Source: Brachypterus glaber (taxonomy: Eukaryota; Arthropoda; Insecta; Coleoptera; Kateretidae). Taken from it: a stretch of 64,000 nucleotides of DNA. The notes under the pieces were generated by a model. It saw nothing but the letters and a program-made list of their open reading frames with translations, was not told where the DNA came from and searched no databases. Every line of letters begins with the position of its first letter. The first letter of the stretch is position 1. Positions 34,742 to 46,839 of this stretch are shown piece after piece. Location: contig OY294045.1 in the NCBI GenBank assembly GCA_958510825.1, positions 95,354,988-95,418,987 of the forward strand, written 5' to 3'. The translations under genes were made by a program, and so were the position numbers.

Positions 34742-35946
34742 CACAGCCCCACAAAAAAAAAAAAGTCTGGATCTCTAGACCAGACATGTGTATCCTTATG
34801 TATTTTTGCCCGCTGAATCCGAATCCGAGGTCAGAAAAAGCCCTACACCCCAGGAATTGGCCCCAGAGGCCGAAAATGGCCGCTGAAAGGTGTGAAACGG
34901 GAATTCCGGCATGACGGATGCTCAGGGCAGGTTGAGATTACATTCTCAAGGCAAAGTCGAATTAGTGGCTAACGGTGGTTAGATCCGACAGGCATCGCGG
35001 CCCCTGAGGCCGGAAAATGGGCCCTTGGGGCCCGAAAAATCGAGATTTTCACGTCGGGATCGCAGTACTTGGATTTTCTTGAAACTTCAAACTGCAGCTA
35101 CGTAAAGAGGCTGTAACCTCTTCCAGGCCCATTGAAATTCACGCCCAGGGTCCGGAAAATGGGCCCTCAGGGCAAGTTTAAAAGTTCATGGAAATTCGAG
35201 TTCCGTGATTCAGACGTAGGGATATCGGTTTGCGGCCACCGAGCTCCCATTTTCCGGACCCTGGGCATGACTTCCGATGGGCTTTGAACCGTTCCACCAT
35301 CTTGGGTGTTTCTCAAGTTTAAAAGTCCGTAGAAACCCGAGCGCCGTGATGCCGGCATGAAATTTTGATTTTCTGGTCCTAAGGGTCCATTTTCTGGGCC
35401 CGGGCATGAATTACAATGGGCCTCGAAATGTTGCTACATTGCCAGTGTTTCCGTGAGTTTTAGAGTCCATAGAAATTTGAGTGCCGTGATGACGACGTGG
35501 AAATCTTGATTTTCCCGCCCTGAGGGCCCGTTTTTCGGACCCTGGGTGTGAATTTCAATGGGCCTGGAAGAGGTTCCAGCCTCTTTACGTTGCTACAGTT
35601 TGAAGTTACAAGAAAATCGAAGTGCTGCGATCCCGACGTGAAAATCTCGATTTTTCGGCCCCCAGGGGCCCATTTTCCGGCCTCAGGGGCCGCGATGCCT
35701 GTCGGATCTAAGCTCGGTTACCCACTAATTCGACTTTGCCTTGAGAATGCAATCTCAACCTGCCCTGAGCATCCGTCATGCCGGAATTCCCGTTTCACAC
35801 CTTTCAGCGGCCATTTTCGGCCTCTGGGGCCAATTCCTGGGGTGTAGGGCTTTTTCTGACCTCGGATTCGGATTCAGCGGGCCAAAATACATAAGGATAC
35901 ACATGTCTGGTCTAGAGATCCGGAGTTTTTTTTTTGTGGGGCTGTG
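34742..35946. mobile_element. GC-rich PIF/Harbinger-like foldback, copy 2
   Basis: Ends CACAGCCCCACAAAAAAA and its inverse are flanked by TAA on both sides (34739-34741, 35947-35949). Nearly the whole 1.2 kb is a palindrome of ~550-bp arms. Base composition is strikingly GC-rich against its AT-rich surroundings. The subterminal CCCGCTGAATCCGAATCCG matches the other two copies (1979, 50078). ORFs at 35167-36045 fall in the arms and are not genes. Confidence 0.8.
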
Positions 35947-35985
35947 TAATATGCATTCTTTAACAATGCAAATACATTTATTGTT

Positions 35986-36513
35986 AAGGCGCCTTTTCAC
36001 GGAGTAATTTATATGCAAGTTTGGTGCTATGCAATTTTGTTTCAAGAATGATTCAGTAACTGCGCATGCTTTCAGGCAAATTTGATGCTATTTTCGAGCC
36101 ATCAAATTATTAGAAATTTTTTATTTTTCGACGATTTTCATGCAAGATTTATAGTTACTTTCGTGGTACCAACCTGGAAAAAAGTTACTAAATCGATTTC
36201 TTTTTACTAATATAGCAACTGAACATGTTAATATTTATTATTATTAATAATAGGCCGGTCTGTCTAACTAAAAACTTTCCTTAAAAAAACAAATGTTAGG
36301 TTATGTTTTTGTCAACAAATGCAGAGACACGTCAAAATTGTCTGGTTGGCAGCATTGTTTAACATGCAATATATAGCATTGTTTAACTTGCAATATATAG
36401 CGTCAAACTTGCGTATAACTTGCCCCTTGAAAAGGCAAATGAATGTGTAATTGTCCTCATGCTATAGCATAGCACCAAACTTGCGTATAAATTGCTCCGT
36501 GAAAAGGCGCCTT
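35986..36513. mobile_element. MITE family A (GGCGCC termini), copy 3
   Basis: Complete copy: AAGGCGCCTTTTCACGG on the left and CTCCGTGAAAAGGCGCCTTT on the right. It carries an extra internal TTTAACATGCAATATATAGC repeat relative to copy 1. Noncoding. Confidence 0.7.
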
Positions 36514-36779
36514 TAAATATATTGTATTTTTAGTGCTTTTAAAAGGTCCAATGATCAATTTTTGTATAATTTATGTTATAAAAAGTATAAATAAAAAAAC
36601 TATAATAATTTTAATAACATGTATAATAAAACTGATTTATTACAGCTCTTCATTTTTCCAATATTTTTTTATTTTCTTTGGTTTAATTAAGAACACTAAC
36701 ATGTGTTCGTAAATAATTTGATGGGCTTTCAATATGCTTGTATTTTCAAATCTGCGATCCCTAATTACGTCGGCACTTA

Positions 36780-37435
36780 GTGCTACTAAGAGTGCTGATG
36801 TATTGAAATCTTCGCCGAAAAGTCAAAATCTTTGACCATGTTTTTTTCACATGTCTCGACGTTTAAGACAATTCTGAGTCGAAATCAGTCTGGGTGTAAA
36901 CTCTCTAACTCCATTTCTACATGAGATATCGACTTGCGGTTTTTTGCATATTGTTTCTTATCGTATTCCGAAGAGCTGATTAGATTTTGGGGGTAAACGA
37001 TTGGGGGTAAGGGGGTAAAAATAGGGTAAAACTCCTATTTTTAGCGTTTTTTGTTTATAATTAAGGCAATTATTATTGTATTTGGTTAATTTAGCACTTA
37101 TATAAAAGATAATTTTAAGTTGGTCAAAAAATGTTATAAACAACGTTTTCCTAAAACTCATTGTTTTCGAGATATTGGCGTTTAAAGCAGTAAAAGGTTT
37201 TTTTAGCATATCTCACATAACCCGATTTCAAAAAGTTATATTTCAAATAAAAGCTCTTTTTAAGCCCTATAAAAAATGTTATATACAGTTTTTTGCTAGA
37301 ATATAATGTTTTAAAGATACAGAATTTAAAATCAAACAAAACAACTAGTTTGAAATTTGCAAACTAGATGGCTCTAGTGTACAATAGTGCCGAGGTTTTG
37401 ACAGGGTGCTTGCAATGTTTCATCTAGTTTTACGG
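36780..37435 (-). repeat. Repeat family D, copy 2 (inverted)
   Basis: Reverse complement of the units at 32.8 and 46.8 kb. At its outer end it carries the CAATAGTGCCGAGG and GGTGCTTGCAATG module (about 37382-37425). ORFs of 62 and 83 codons inside are by-products. Confidence 0.7.
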
Positions 37436-37589
37436 CTCAATTCGAAAGCACCAGAAATCTTTTTATTCTCCATAAAAATGATAAAAAGTTATAGATCATA
37501 AAATTCGATAGAGAAGATAAAGTTAAATGTTGAAAATTCGTCACAATAATGTAGAATGTCCAAACTAGAATTTTACAAAATGATATCAT

Positions 37590-38050
37590 TAACTTTCCCC
37601 TTTTTCGTTCTGCAAACCTTCAAAAAAGTATGCTTTTTCACGGACCGAAGTTTTATAATTTAATACCAAAAAATATTAAAATTACTAAAAAAAAATAAGA
37701 GTAAAATCGAATTAAAATTATTTATAATCAATTCCGATGTAAATACCTTTTTTAACATTTTAACATAGTTTTTTGTTTATGTACCTACGCCTTTGCTCAT
37801 CTTTGTATCGATGCTTTCGCCAGTTTTCTTTTTTTTTGTCACCACAACCTTGCCGATAACATTATGAATCTGTGTACCTTATTATTATTTAAAAAAAAAA
37901 TGTATATGATTTTTTCTAAAATGTTTAGTTTTAAGAATATTTTAAGTAGTCAAACACTATTAAGATTTGTATTCATACGCTGCAACACAAACCTTTGGTT
38001 TAGGCAGCCTTAACAAATTGTAAAAATCTCTATACTTATTTAAATAAATA
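37590..38050 (+). pseudogene. Non-LTR retrotransposon 3' end
   Basis: The plus-strand frame near 37612-37695 reads NLQKSMLFHGPKFYNLIPKN, the 'G-P-K-x-Y-N-x-L-P' C-terminal block of Jockey/CR1-group ORF2, followed after a stop by more basic helix-like residues. The 3' UTR leads through TTTAAATAAATAAATTG into the (AATTG)n array, which I read as its tail. Strongly 5'-truncated and decayed. Confidence 0.55.
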
Positions 38051-38227
38051 AATTGAATTGAATTGAATTGAATTGAATTGAATTGAATTGAATTGAATTG
38101 AATTGAATTGAATTGAATTGAATTGAATTGAATTGAATTGAATTGAATTGAATTGAATTGAATTGAATTGAATTGAAATGAATTGAATTGAATTGAATTA
38201 TATTGAATTGAATTGAATTGAATTGAA
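38051..38227 (+). repeat. (AATTG)n microsatellite
   Basis: About 35 pentamer units with few interruptions, directly following the LINE relic at 37.6-38.05 kb. The 94-codon minus ORF reading SIQFN repeats is an artefact. Confidence 0.95.
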
Positions 38228-38229
38228 TA

Positions 38230-38384
38230 TGTGACCCTGCACAAAGAAACCCACTTAGTGAGTCAAATTTACCTATTTATTTTTTCTCAGTTTCTTATGT
38301 AAAAAAGTTTTTTACATAAAAATCCGAAGAAAAAAAAATACGTTAATTTGACATACTAAGTGGGTTTTTTTGTGTAGGGTTACA
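38230..38384. mobile_element. Short TA-flanked MITE, copy 1
   Basis: TIR TGTGACCCTGCACAAAGAAA and inverse, with TA at 38228-38229 and 38385-38386. Arms of ~60 bp fold on each other. A sister element lies 64 bp downstream. Confidence 0.75.
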
Positions 38385-38448
38385 TATTTAATTGTGCTTC
38401 GTTACATGTTTAATTATTTAAACGGGAAAGAAAACTTATATACATATA

Positions 38449-38589
38449 TGTGACCCTGCATAAAGAAACCTGGTTAGTGTGTTAAATTTACGTTTTTTTT
38501 TGTCGGATTCTTATGTAGAAGAGTTTTTAATCCGTAGAAAAAATACATAAATTTAATACACTAACAGGGTTTCTTTGTGCAGGGTCACA
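38449..38589. mobile_element. Short TA-flanked MITE, copy 2
   Basis: Same TGTGACCCTGCA ends as the previous element, with TA at 38447-38448 and 38590-38591, but a diverged stem. Independent insertion or tandem duplication of the family. Confidence 0.75.
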
Positions 38590-38659
38590 TATGTGTTTTA
38601 ATCGTACTGAGCACTTGGACTTTTAGTTTTGATTGGCTTTTTTATAATTTTTTTTTGTT

Positions 38660-39180
38660 ACTAGTATTAATAAGAGCAATAAGTTTATGTTAATTTATTT
38701 TTTTGAATTTATCCAGAGGCGTCCCTAGACGGAAAAATATATTAACACATTTTTGCCCCAAACTTTTTTATGTGTACTTTTTTTTGGATATTTTGTAAAA
38801 AATATGGATTCCTTGAGTAAAAATACATAAAACATGTCATATAGTGTAATAGTGTAGAAGCAAACCTTAAAAAAAAATGCAACTAAGAGGAAGTAACATT
38901 TTGTGCCACCAAAAACGTTACTTTTTCAAAGGCTATTACTCCTTTAATATTAAATTTAGGTGTTTTAGTGAAGAATACTTTTTTGCTCAGTTTTAATTAA
39001 AGAATCACCCTGCAGCATTAAAATTTTATTGGTGCTTTTTTTTGTTCCCCATTCAATATGTCCACTTCGAAGGGCCGTAGCTTCCTTATGAGTCATTTCC
39101 GGGCCAACAAACTTTTTTCATATTTTTGGATGTAGAATCACTTCTTAAATTTTGGCATGGCAGTTACTGATTACCCTGTA
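38660..39180. repeat. Interspersed repeat, second copy of 6092-6530
   Basis: Same order of blocks (TTTATCCAGAGGCGTC, then GTGCCACCAAAAACGTTACT) with an extra ~90 bp near 39030-39120 resembling the CGTAGCTTCCTTATGAGTCA block of the 43.4-kb foldback. Confidence 0.6.
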
Positions 39181-39278
39181 TGTATTTATAAGAAAAAGAC
39201 TCCTTTTATTAGAAGTAGTATTTATTTTTATAATAGATGTTGTATACCTGATAATTTATTACGATTTTGTATATATTA

Positions 39279-39395
39279 ATGGAACCCCAAACGACTTTAA
39301 TTATTGAATACAAGTAGTTCAGTAAAACGTTACGTAGTTCTGTCACTGTTAGTTTAATAACTTGTATTTAATATCTAGAGTTGCTTGGGGTCCAT
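39279..39395. mobile_element. 117-bp TA-flanked MITE
   Basis: ATGGAACCCCAAACGAC on the left and GTTGCTTGGGGTCCAT on the right are inverted and abut TA (39277-39278, 39396-39397). GAATACAAGT/ACTTGTATT extends the stem. Noncoding. Confidence 0.6.
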
Positions 39396-39403
39396 TATGT
39401 AAT

Positions 39404-40854
39404 CTGACCGCGGTTTCGAGCCTTTATATACCTAGGGTCATTTTCGAAGGTCGCCTACAAGAAAATATGTGTATAAACACAAATTGACAAGATACATTTA
39501 AAAAAGTCCTACAAATTAATACTTACGTTAAAAAATACAAAATTGAGCTATTTTTTCAAATAAATAAAACCTAAACTTAAGAACACATAACATATAAAAG
39601 TGACAGCTGACAGTTATTATTATATTAAATACATATTTATCTTATATAGATCGATGCACAGAACACAAATAAAACAAATTAAAGCCGGTCCCGTAAATAT
39701 TTATTGCTACAAATGCCTTGTCGATGTGGCTAAATCTTTTGAGGAACATGAATGTATAGGGTCAAACGTTAACAGGGTAGAATTAGTCCACGTGGACTGG
39801 ATAAAAAATGCATTATTAAATTAGTATAAAATTATGTAACGTCCCGATTGGACGAACAGTTTGACATGTGTCAGATAAAAACAATCTCTGGTAAACTAAA
39901 ATTCTCGTATAAATCTGACAGCGACTATATACTATATACTATATACTATATGAAAGTTCCATAAGGGCCATTCCAGCGTTTCGGGTGTTTCACTATTACA
40001 CATTAAAACGGTTTTATTAATTCTTATTGCACTAATAGATTGGTAGATGTGTGCTACAATTAGACTAATATACCAGTTAAACAAACTGTTAAAACCCAAA
40101 ATAAAATTTTAAAAAAATTAAGGAAGATGTTGGCAAAATTTCTTTTAAATTTTATTTCAGGTTTTAACAGATTGTTTAACTGTTATATTAGTCTAATTGT
40201 AGCACACATCTACCAATCTATTAGTGCAATAAGAATTAATAAAACCGTTTTAATGTGTAATAGTGAAACACCCGAAACGCTGGAATGGCCCTTATGGAAC
40301 TTTCATATAGTATATAGTATATAGTATATAGTCGCTGTCAGATTTATACGAGAATTTTAGTTTACCAGAGATTGTTTTTACCTGACGCATGTCAAACTGT
40401 TCGTCCAATCGGGACGTTACATAATTTTATACTAATTTAAACTAATGCATTTTTTATCCAGTCCACGTGGACTAATTCTACCCTGTTAACGTTTGACCCT
40501 ATACATTCATATTCCTCAAAAGATTTAGCCACATCGACAAGGCATTTGTAGCAATAAATATTTACAGGACCGGCTTTAATTTGTTTTATTTGTGTTCTGT
40601 GCATCGAGCTATATAAGATAAATACGTATTTAATATAATAATAGCTGTCAGCTGTCACTTTTATATGTTATGTGTTCTTAAGTTTAGGTTTTATTTATTT
40701 GAAAAAATAGCTCAATTTTGTATTTTTTAACGTAAGTATTAATTTGTAGGACTATTTTAAATGTATCTTGTCAATTTGTGTTTATAAACATATTTTCTTG
40801 TGGGCGACCTTCGAAAATGACCCTAGGTATATAAAGGCTCGAAACCGAGGTCAG
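39404..40854. mobile_element. Long foldback with mirrored CxxC-type ORF
   Basis: Arms 39404-40110 and 40146-40854 are almost exact complements around a 35-bp spacer; the ends are CTGACCGCGGTTTCGAGCC and its inverse. Each arm holds the same 73/74-codon frame (39600-39824 plus, 40437-40658 minus), reading KAGPVNIYCYKCLVDVAKSF and then HECIG, a possible C-C-H-C zinc-binding stretch. It may be a transposon-derived ORF tail; no family is recognised. TATAC repeats lie at both arms' inner thirds. Confidence 0.75.
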
Positions 40855-40971
40855 ATTTTAATTAATATACTTGGGAAAAGGACCTTTACACTGCCTTTTA
40901 TTTATTTAATAAAGTATAATTACGTCCCTGTCTCACATTAATCTCTTTTAAATGTAAACATTCTACTATAA

Positions 40972-42192
40972 ATTTACACCTACAAACTTCTCAAATGCGT
41001 AAATGACTGGACCCGCTCATTCGAAAACGGACTTTCTACAGATGTTATCTACTTAGATTTTCACAAGGCGTTTGACAAGGTGCCCCATATGCCTTTGTTA
41101 TTTAAGCTGAACCATTTTGGTATTAGAGGTTTGCTGTTAAAATGGATTAATGGATTTTTACTGAACAGAACATTTCGCGTCAAAGTTGGACTGTCTTTTT
41201 CACAATTTCTTGCTGTAATAAGTGGTGTACCTCAAGGGTCAGTGCTAGGGCCTTTACTATTTTTAATATATACTTCGGATCTTCCACGTCTTCTATACTG
41301 CATGAGTTCTTTATTCGCCGATGATTCGAAATTTTATGGGAATCCTCTTACAGAGCACTTCTTTCTACAACAAGACTTAAATTTAGTGTTTGAATGGAGC
41401 AAAAAATGGCTAATACCTCTAAACTTTGCCAAATGCGTAGTGCTTCATATAGGCAAGAGTAACCCAAAGTTTGACTATTTTTTAAATAATATTCCCCTAC
41501 AAAAAGTGGATCAGTATACTGACTTAGGTGTGTTGATTACTAGTGACCTCTCTTGGACGGCCCACATAACCTCAATTTGCAACAAATCAAAGAGGAATCT
41601 GTTTTCATTTAAAAAAGTGTTTTCAAAACCTAACATTTCTACTGCAGTTAATTTGTATAAAACCTATATTCGTCCTAGACTAGAGTTTGGTTCATCAGTT
41701 TGGCATCCTGATTTTGTGCGAGATACAAATCTCATCGAGTCCGTATGCTACAAGGTTACCATATGGTAGAAACAGGCCCACATATTCTGACCGTCTAAGA
41801 ATATTTAGACTTCCGTCTGAGGCTGATAGACTTACACGTGGCTCTTTAATTATGACTTATCGGATTTTACATAACCAGTTTAGTTTGGACTTACGTCAAA
41901 TGTTTACTCTAAATGAGGATCGTCGTCTCCGTGGGCACAGTCTCAAGTTAAGACAAGAATTTGCCCGTTCCAGACCCAGAAGAAGCTTTTTAAATAATCG
42001 CATATTTGACACTTGGAACACTCTGCCAGAAAATGTAGTGAATGCGCTCTCTGTTACCGCCTTTAAAAACCGCTTGGACAATTTTTTGTTTAATATTGAT
42101 GCATAATTAGTATATCTTTTAGTCTCTGCTTTTTAAGCTAATTATATATTTTTTTATTTTTTGAGTTTAATAGGCCTAGCCTCAACTCTTAT

Positions 42193-42244
<52 letters not shown>
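40972..42244 (+). pseudogene. CR1/Jockey-group LINE, RT to 3' end
   Basis: The frame opens mid-RT: motif A VIYLDFHKAFDKVPH (41044-41088), then SGVPQGSVLGPLLFLI, motif C LFADDSKFYG (about 41311-41340, intact), thumb TDLGVLITSDLSW, and IRPRLEFGSSVW. A frameshift near 41755 shifts to 41780-42106, with YSDRLRIFRLPS, RLRGHSLKL and the final DTWNTLPENVV. The 3' UTR ends in an (AAT)n tail, 42197-42244. 5'-truncated; one frameshift and otherwise well preserved. Confidence 0.85.
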
Positions 42245-42245
<1 letters not shown>

Positions 42246-42325
42246 AAAATCATTTAATATTTATTACGGTTATAACGTTGAAGTGTACATTAATATATAA
42301 ATGTAATATTTATTATTTATAATTT

Positions 42326-42848
42326 AAGAAAAAGCTCTTGGCCAAACTTCAGGCCTTTCAAAACAAGGCACTCAGAATATTCCTCGGTGCCCCCTGGTTC
42401 ATGAGGAACAACCAAATACACAGAGATCTTGAAATGCCCCTCCTAAAAACATCCACTACATCACGTCTTTTATACAAGACAATTTAGATCCCCCAAAACC
42501 CCTTATTTCAAACTTTCTAGACCATGATCACGAAATCCACTACACCCACAAAAAGATCAAAAAAGTCCTCAACCAGTAATGGTAACCACCAATTCAGGAC
42601 AGATGCATTCCCATCATCAGTGAGCTAGTCTCACTCCTCCCTCACATCCCTCTCCTCCCTATCCCATCCCTCCTCATCCCCCTCCCACTTCTTCCCCCGC
42701 CACCAACGCCAATTTATGACAGATGCAACTCCAGCATCAGTGAGCAAAGACTCACTCCACCAATTATCCATTCAAACTAATTCTATTTTAGACAAATGAG
42801 CCATAGGTACTGCTCCTGTCTCTTAAAGATCCAAACAAACTACCGATG
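42326..42848 (+). pseudogene. Jockey-clade LINE 3' fragment
   Basis: Homologous to 61892-62457: the frame reads LQAFQNKALRIFLGAPWFMR and continues with one indel to KKVLNQ, followed by a C-rich 3' UTR with GACAGATGCA and CATCAGTGAG repeats ending in GATG. Flanked by an 11-bp duplication, ATTTATAATTT (42315-42325, 42849-42859), so this is a complete 5'-truncated insertion. Confidence 0.85.
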
Positions 42849-42859
42849 ATTTATAATTT

Positions 42860-43373
42860 TATTACATGCACTACAAACGAAATAGTAAACATCTATAGCA
42901 CGATAAATACATACATTTAAAGTGTCACCAGCAAAAAATTGAATGAATAAAATATATCTTTTGATCTTTTTATTTCAAATGGTTTATTTATTTAATAAAA
43001 CAGTGTTTGTCTAGCCAAGCATTAAAATATCCCCCGGCAGAATTAAATTTTAGTAAGAATACATTTGAATCGGTGAGATCAAGAAGGGAAAGATTTCATT
43101 TTTTGGACTAAATTGTCTGACATTGTAGACATTTTTTTTTTTGCTTTGAAACGCATCTGTTGACACAAAAAAGGTAAACATATCACAAACTATTATGCCA
43201 CAGTAACACATTAAATATGTGATAGAGACAAAGAAGGGAAACAATCCAGGAATTTTATAAAGTATAAATATTTTTTAATTTACTACAAGAAAAAGATGAT
43301 GACTTTGAGTAAGAGGAAGGACTAAAAACCTAAGCAAACATCAATAGGTTAAGAATGTATATACACGGTGTAT
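42860..43373. other. No gene recognised
   Basis: AT-rich; CATCTGTTGACACAAAAAAG and AAGAAGGGAAA words repeat loosely (43080-43240), but no TIR, tail or domain was supported. Confidence 0.4.
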
Positions 43374-44540
43374 TTGAAATAGCATAGGAAATTTTAATAG
43401 GTGATTCTACATGATAAAATATGACAAAAAGTTCCTATAAACATATGTCTAAAAATGCGTCATAAGGGAGCTACGCCCCTTTGAAAGTGGCTAAAAAAAT
43501 CGGTTTTTATTTAATGACTCAGGAACCCTTTGAGATATATCAACGAGGTTTTGCACGTCAACTAATCCTACCAAGGCCCGTTTTTATGTGTTATTTTCAT
43601 GTACTTATTTCAACCAGGGGTGTGCGAAACGGGGGGGGGGGTTTATCAGTTTTTTGTCTCAAACTTTTTTCTGTGTAACTTTTTTGCAATTTTATTTTTG
43701 AAATATGATTCCTCAGGTCAAAATACATAAAAAAGGTACTCTTGTTGTAATACTGTAGGATTAACCGTTTTCGAGAAAAGGTTATTTGAAGGTGAAATTT
43801 CACGGTTCGAGGACGAAAAATTAAATACTAAAATGTTGAAAACCAAAATTTCAATGATGCAGGGCGAATGTACATTAAAAACTAAGAAAAAAACCTCATA
43901 TACAGGTACTTCCAAAAATCAATCCTAATGGAGCTATGGTCTCCTAAATATGCACCATTTTTAAAATGCTATGGTAGCTTTAAAAGCGTTTTTTCGAACT
44001 ACATGTATGGAAACTTTTTTTCTTAGTTTTTGATGAAGAATAACACTGCTTTATTAAAATTTTGGTTTTCGACATTTTAGTATTTAATTTTTCGTCCTCG
44101 AACCGTGAAATTTCACATTCAAATGAACTTTTCTCGAAAACGGTTAATCCGACAGTATTACAACAAGAGTACCTTTTTTATGTATTTTGACCTGAGGAAT
44201 CATATTTCAAAAATAAAATTGCAAAAAAGTTACACAGAAAAAAGTTTGGGACAAAAAACTGATAAGGCCCCCTGTTTCGCACAATCCTGGTTTAAATAAG
44301 TACGTGAAAATGACATACAAAGATGGGCCTTATTAGGATTAATTCACGTGCAAAACCTCGTTAATATATCTCAAAGGGTTCCTGAGTTATTAAATAGAAA
44401 CCGATTTTTTTAGCCACTTTCAAAGGGGCGTATCTCCCTTATGACGCATTTTTAGACATATGTTTATAGGACTTTTTTGTCATTTTTTATCATGTAGAAT
44501 CACCTATTAAAATTTCCTACGCTATTTCAAATACACCCTG
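43374..44540. mobile_element. Large TA-flanked foldback with CASGGTGTATTTG ends
   Basis: Left end CACGGTGTATTTGAAATAGC, right end GCTATTTCAAATACACCCTG, with TA at 43372-43373 and 44541-44542. Arms of ~550 bp pair almost throughout (for example TTCCTATAAACATATGTC with its complement at 44.46 kb). The same superfamily is present at 63766 and, as fragments, near 5.9, 38.7 and 58.5 kb. The mirrored 64-68-codon ORFs are arm artefacts. Confidence 0.8.
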
Positions 44541-44544
44541 TATG

Positions 44545-45450
44545 TATTTTGTTTAAATTTAAACATGTATGACTTATGTAATCTATTCATTTGTTTAAAT
44601 ACAAGACAGTCTTATTATTAACAGTGAAAAATGTTTTTTTTTTTTAAATTAGATAATAAACATATCTTTAATGTTAAGTCAGTTGAGATCAAGAAGGAAA
44701 AGATTCCACCAGTTTTTAATACATATCAGAACTAAACTAAAGGTTTTAAAAAGAAACCAGTTATTAAAAATTGTTACTATGGTTACGATTAAAAAGTTTT
44801 TAATGTTGTGTTTTTTTATTTTATTTCTTTTAGTTTGGTTGCTATAAAGTTTTTTGTTTCAGGTCTTTAAAACCAACCCAAAAAGAAAATTCCCTAAAAA
44901 TATTATATTTGGATTTTATCACAGTGCAACAAAAAATGTGCATGATATGCAAAATTATTAAAGAATACATAAACAGCTTATTAAACACAAAAACAAGTAC
45001 AAAATCTTCACACACAACGGGGTATTATTAATGACTGTCAAATTAAGGATTATACTTTTATCTCTTTCTGTAGAACTTCTCTCTTTATCTAATCTAAATA
45101 GGCGGCAGTCCATTCCCGAAAGTTGGATCAGGTGGAATCTTTCTCTTCTTGCTCTCGCCGGTTTATTTATTTCTTATCCTTTCGAATATTTAATTTTAGA
45201 TATATTGTCAACTGTGCTCAGGTCTGTCCAAAACCAAGAGTCCCGTATATAAATTATCAGATAAAAATCCGTCTTTACCTTCTTTAGAAACCTCAAGTAT
45301 GTACTCCAGACAGTCTAAAGGCATTCAAGTGTTTCTTAACCTTAACCAAACAAGCCGATAAGCTATGTATTTATTGTTGCGGATAAAAAAGTATACCCTT
45401 CGTAATATAAAGTGTATATTACACACTTGTTTTAACAAATTAAGTTGTGA
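44545..45450. other. No gene recognised
   Basis: Mostly AT-rich. 45050-45110 resembles the right end of family C (TAGAACTTCTCTCTTTATCT). The 73-codon ORF at 45031 starts in that patch and shows no domain. Confidence 0.4.
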
Positions 45451-45513
45451 TTACATACCTCAAAAAAATTAAGGGTTTTTATTGATTTTTTTGTGGTATG
45501 TAATCACAACTTT
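45450..45513. repeat. Hairpin with GTGATTACATACC arms
   Basis: GTTGTGATTACATACC faces GGTATGTAATCACAAC across an inner TCAAAAAAATTAAG-type stem. One arm plus loop recurs at 48006-48046, so it is part of a dispersed repeat. Confidence 0.7.
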
Positions 45514-46534
45514 ATTTGAACGACATACACAGTATCAAATAAGGTAAGTTCAGGTATTATGCCCAGGCTAACGTATAATTGCTGATAAAAATTAAAGGAG
45601 TTAACTTCAAAACAAAATAATACTTATAGAGTCCAGATTACTTATTTATGCTTAAGTTATTAAAGAAAAACATGAAAAGAGTTTTAAAAAATAAAAAATT
45701 TTAGGGCATTTAAAAAAATGTATCAATTGGCCATATTACCAACACGGTGCTGGTAATATAAAATAAATCATATTTTTCTAAATATTATCAAGTTAATTAT
45801 TTCTATATGCTTTTTTATCGCCTTTTATTATATAAAATTAAAAAAAAAAATGAAAAGTTAAATAAAAACTATATACATAAAATATTTAAAAAAACAATTA
45901 ATGGCTTTAGGTAAAGTAAAACATACTTGATAAATATTTTATACTAGCTATTTTTTCAGAATCACAATCTGAATAAAAATGGTCCTTTGTAATTTTCTGT
46001 TAGTCTAACTCAATATTTATGTAAATAAACGTAACATCTATCACCGAGCATCATAGCTTCCTGCAGGAAGCATGCTTATTGCCATGGCCATATTACTATA
46101 CACACAAACTGGCCATATTACTCTACATTGTAATGTAGAAGATTTCCTAAATTTTTGTTAAAGTTACGTTTACTGACTGAAATTCTATATAGACCAACTG
46201 TTAAATAGGACGTTTTGCTATAATAAAATATAAATAAAATTTAAAGTACCGTAATCAAATGTTATGAATTTTCAAAATATTAAAATTTTTATATAATCAT
46301 TTACCAACGAAAAGAAAATCACTAAAACCATTAATAGTGGAGCGATCTAGCGCTTGCCCTAGGAATCTTGTTAGAAACACTAACTTAAAATACTGTAATC
46401 TAAATTTTGTCATTCTTACTTTTTGAAATATGGCAAATTGGCCATAATAAATACATGGCCATAATACCTGCAACCACCTTAGTATATATTTTAATGTGTT
46501 TGCGAAAATTTTTTATTGAAAAATTCGAAAAATT

Positions 46535-46835
46535 GTGGAAACTATGGACCTTGCCCCGAAACGCCTTTTTTGGCGGTGACCACGATTTCTGGAAAACCAA
46601 TTTACTGATCAATCTGAATTTTTTTAGGTATTGTTCCTAATTACAATACCTAGTTCGTGAACGAAGAAATTGTTATTTGAACAAAAATTTCTACTTTTTT
46701 CGGTCGACAAACTCAATTTTCGGAACATCAAAAATCGATTTTTTAGGAAAATCAATGCTATTTTTGTAATTTTTTTTTGCGAAACTCTTCGTTCACGAAT
46801 TAGCTATTGTAATTAGGAACAGCACCTAAAAATTT
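46535..46835. repeat. Inverted repeat and GCGTTTCGGGGCAAGG block
   Basis: GTTCCTAATTACAATACC and GTTCGTGAACGAAG (46628-46668) face CTTCGTTCACGAA and TATTGTAATTAGGAAC (46785-46820). Just left, 46545-46605 repeats in inverse at about 47920-47985 (GTTTCGGGGCAAGG with CGTGGTCA). ORFs of 70 and 77 codons here are by-products. Confidence 0.6.
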
Positions 46836-46839
46836 CATC

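Noticed and set aside
37960..38244. 94-codon minus ORF with SIQFN repeats
   Set aside because: Direct translation of the (AATTG)n microsatellite.
43597..44299. Mirrored ORFs of 64-68 codons
   Set aside because: Again arm symmetry of a foldback, not a gene pair.
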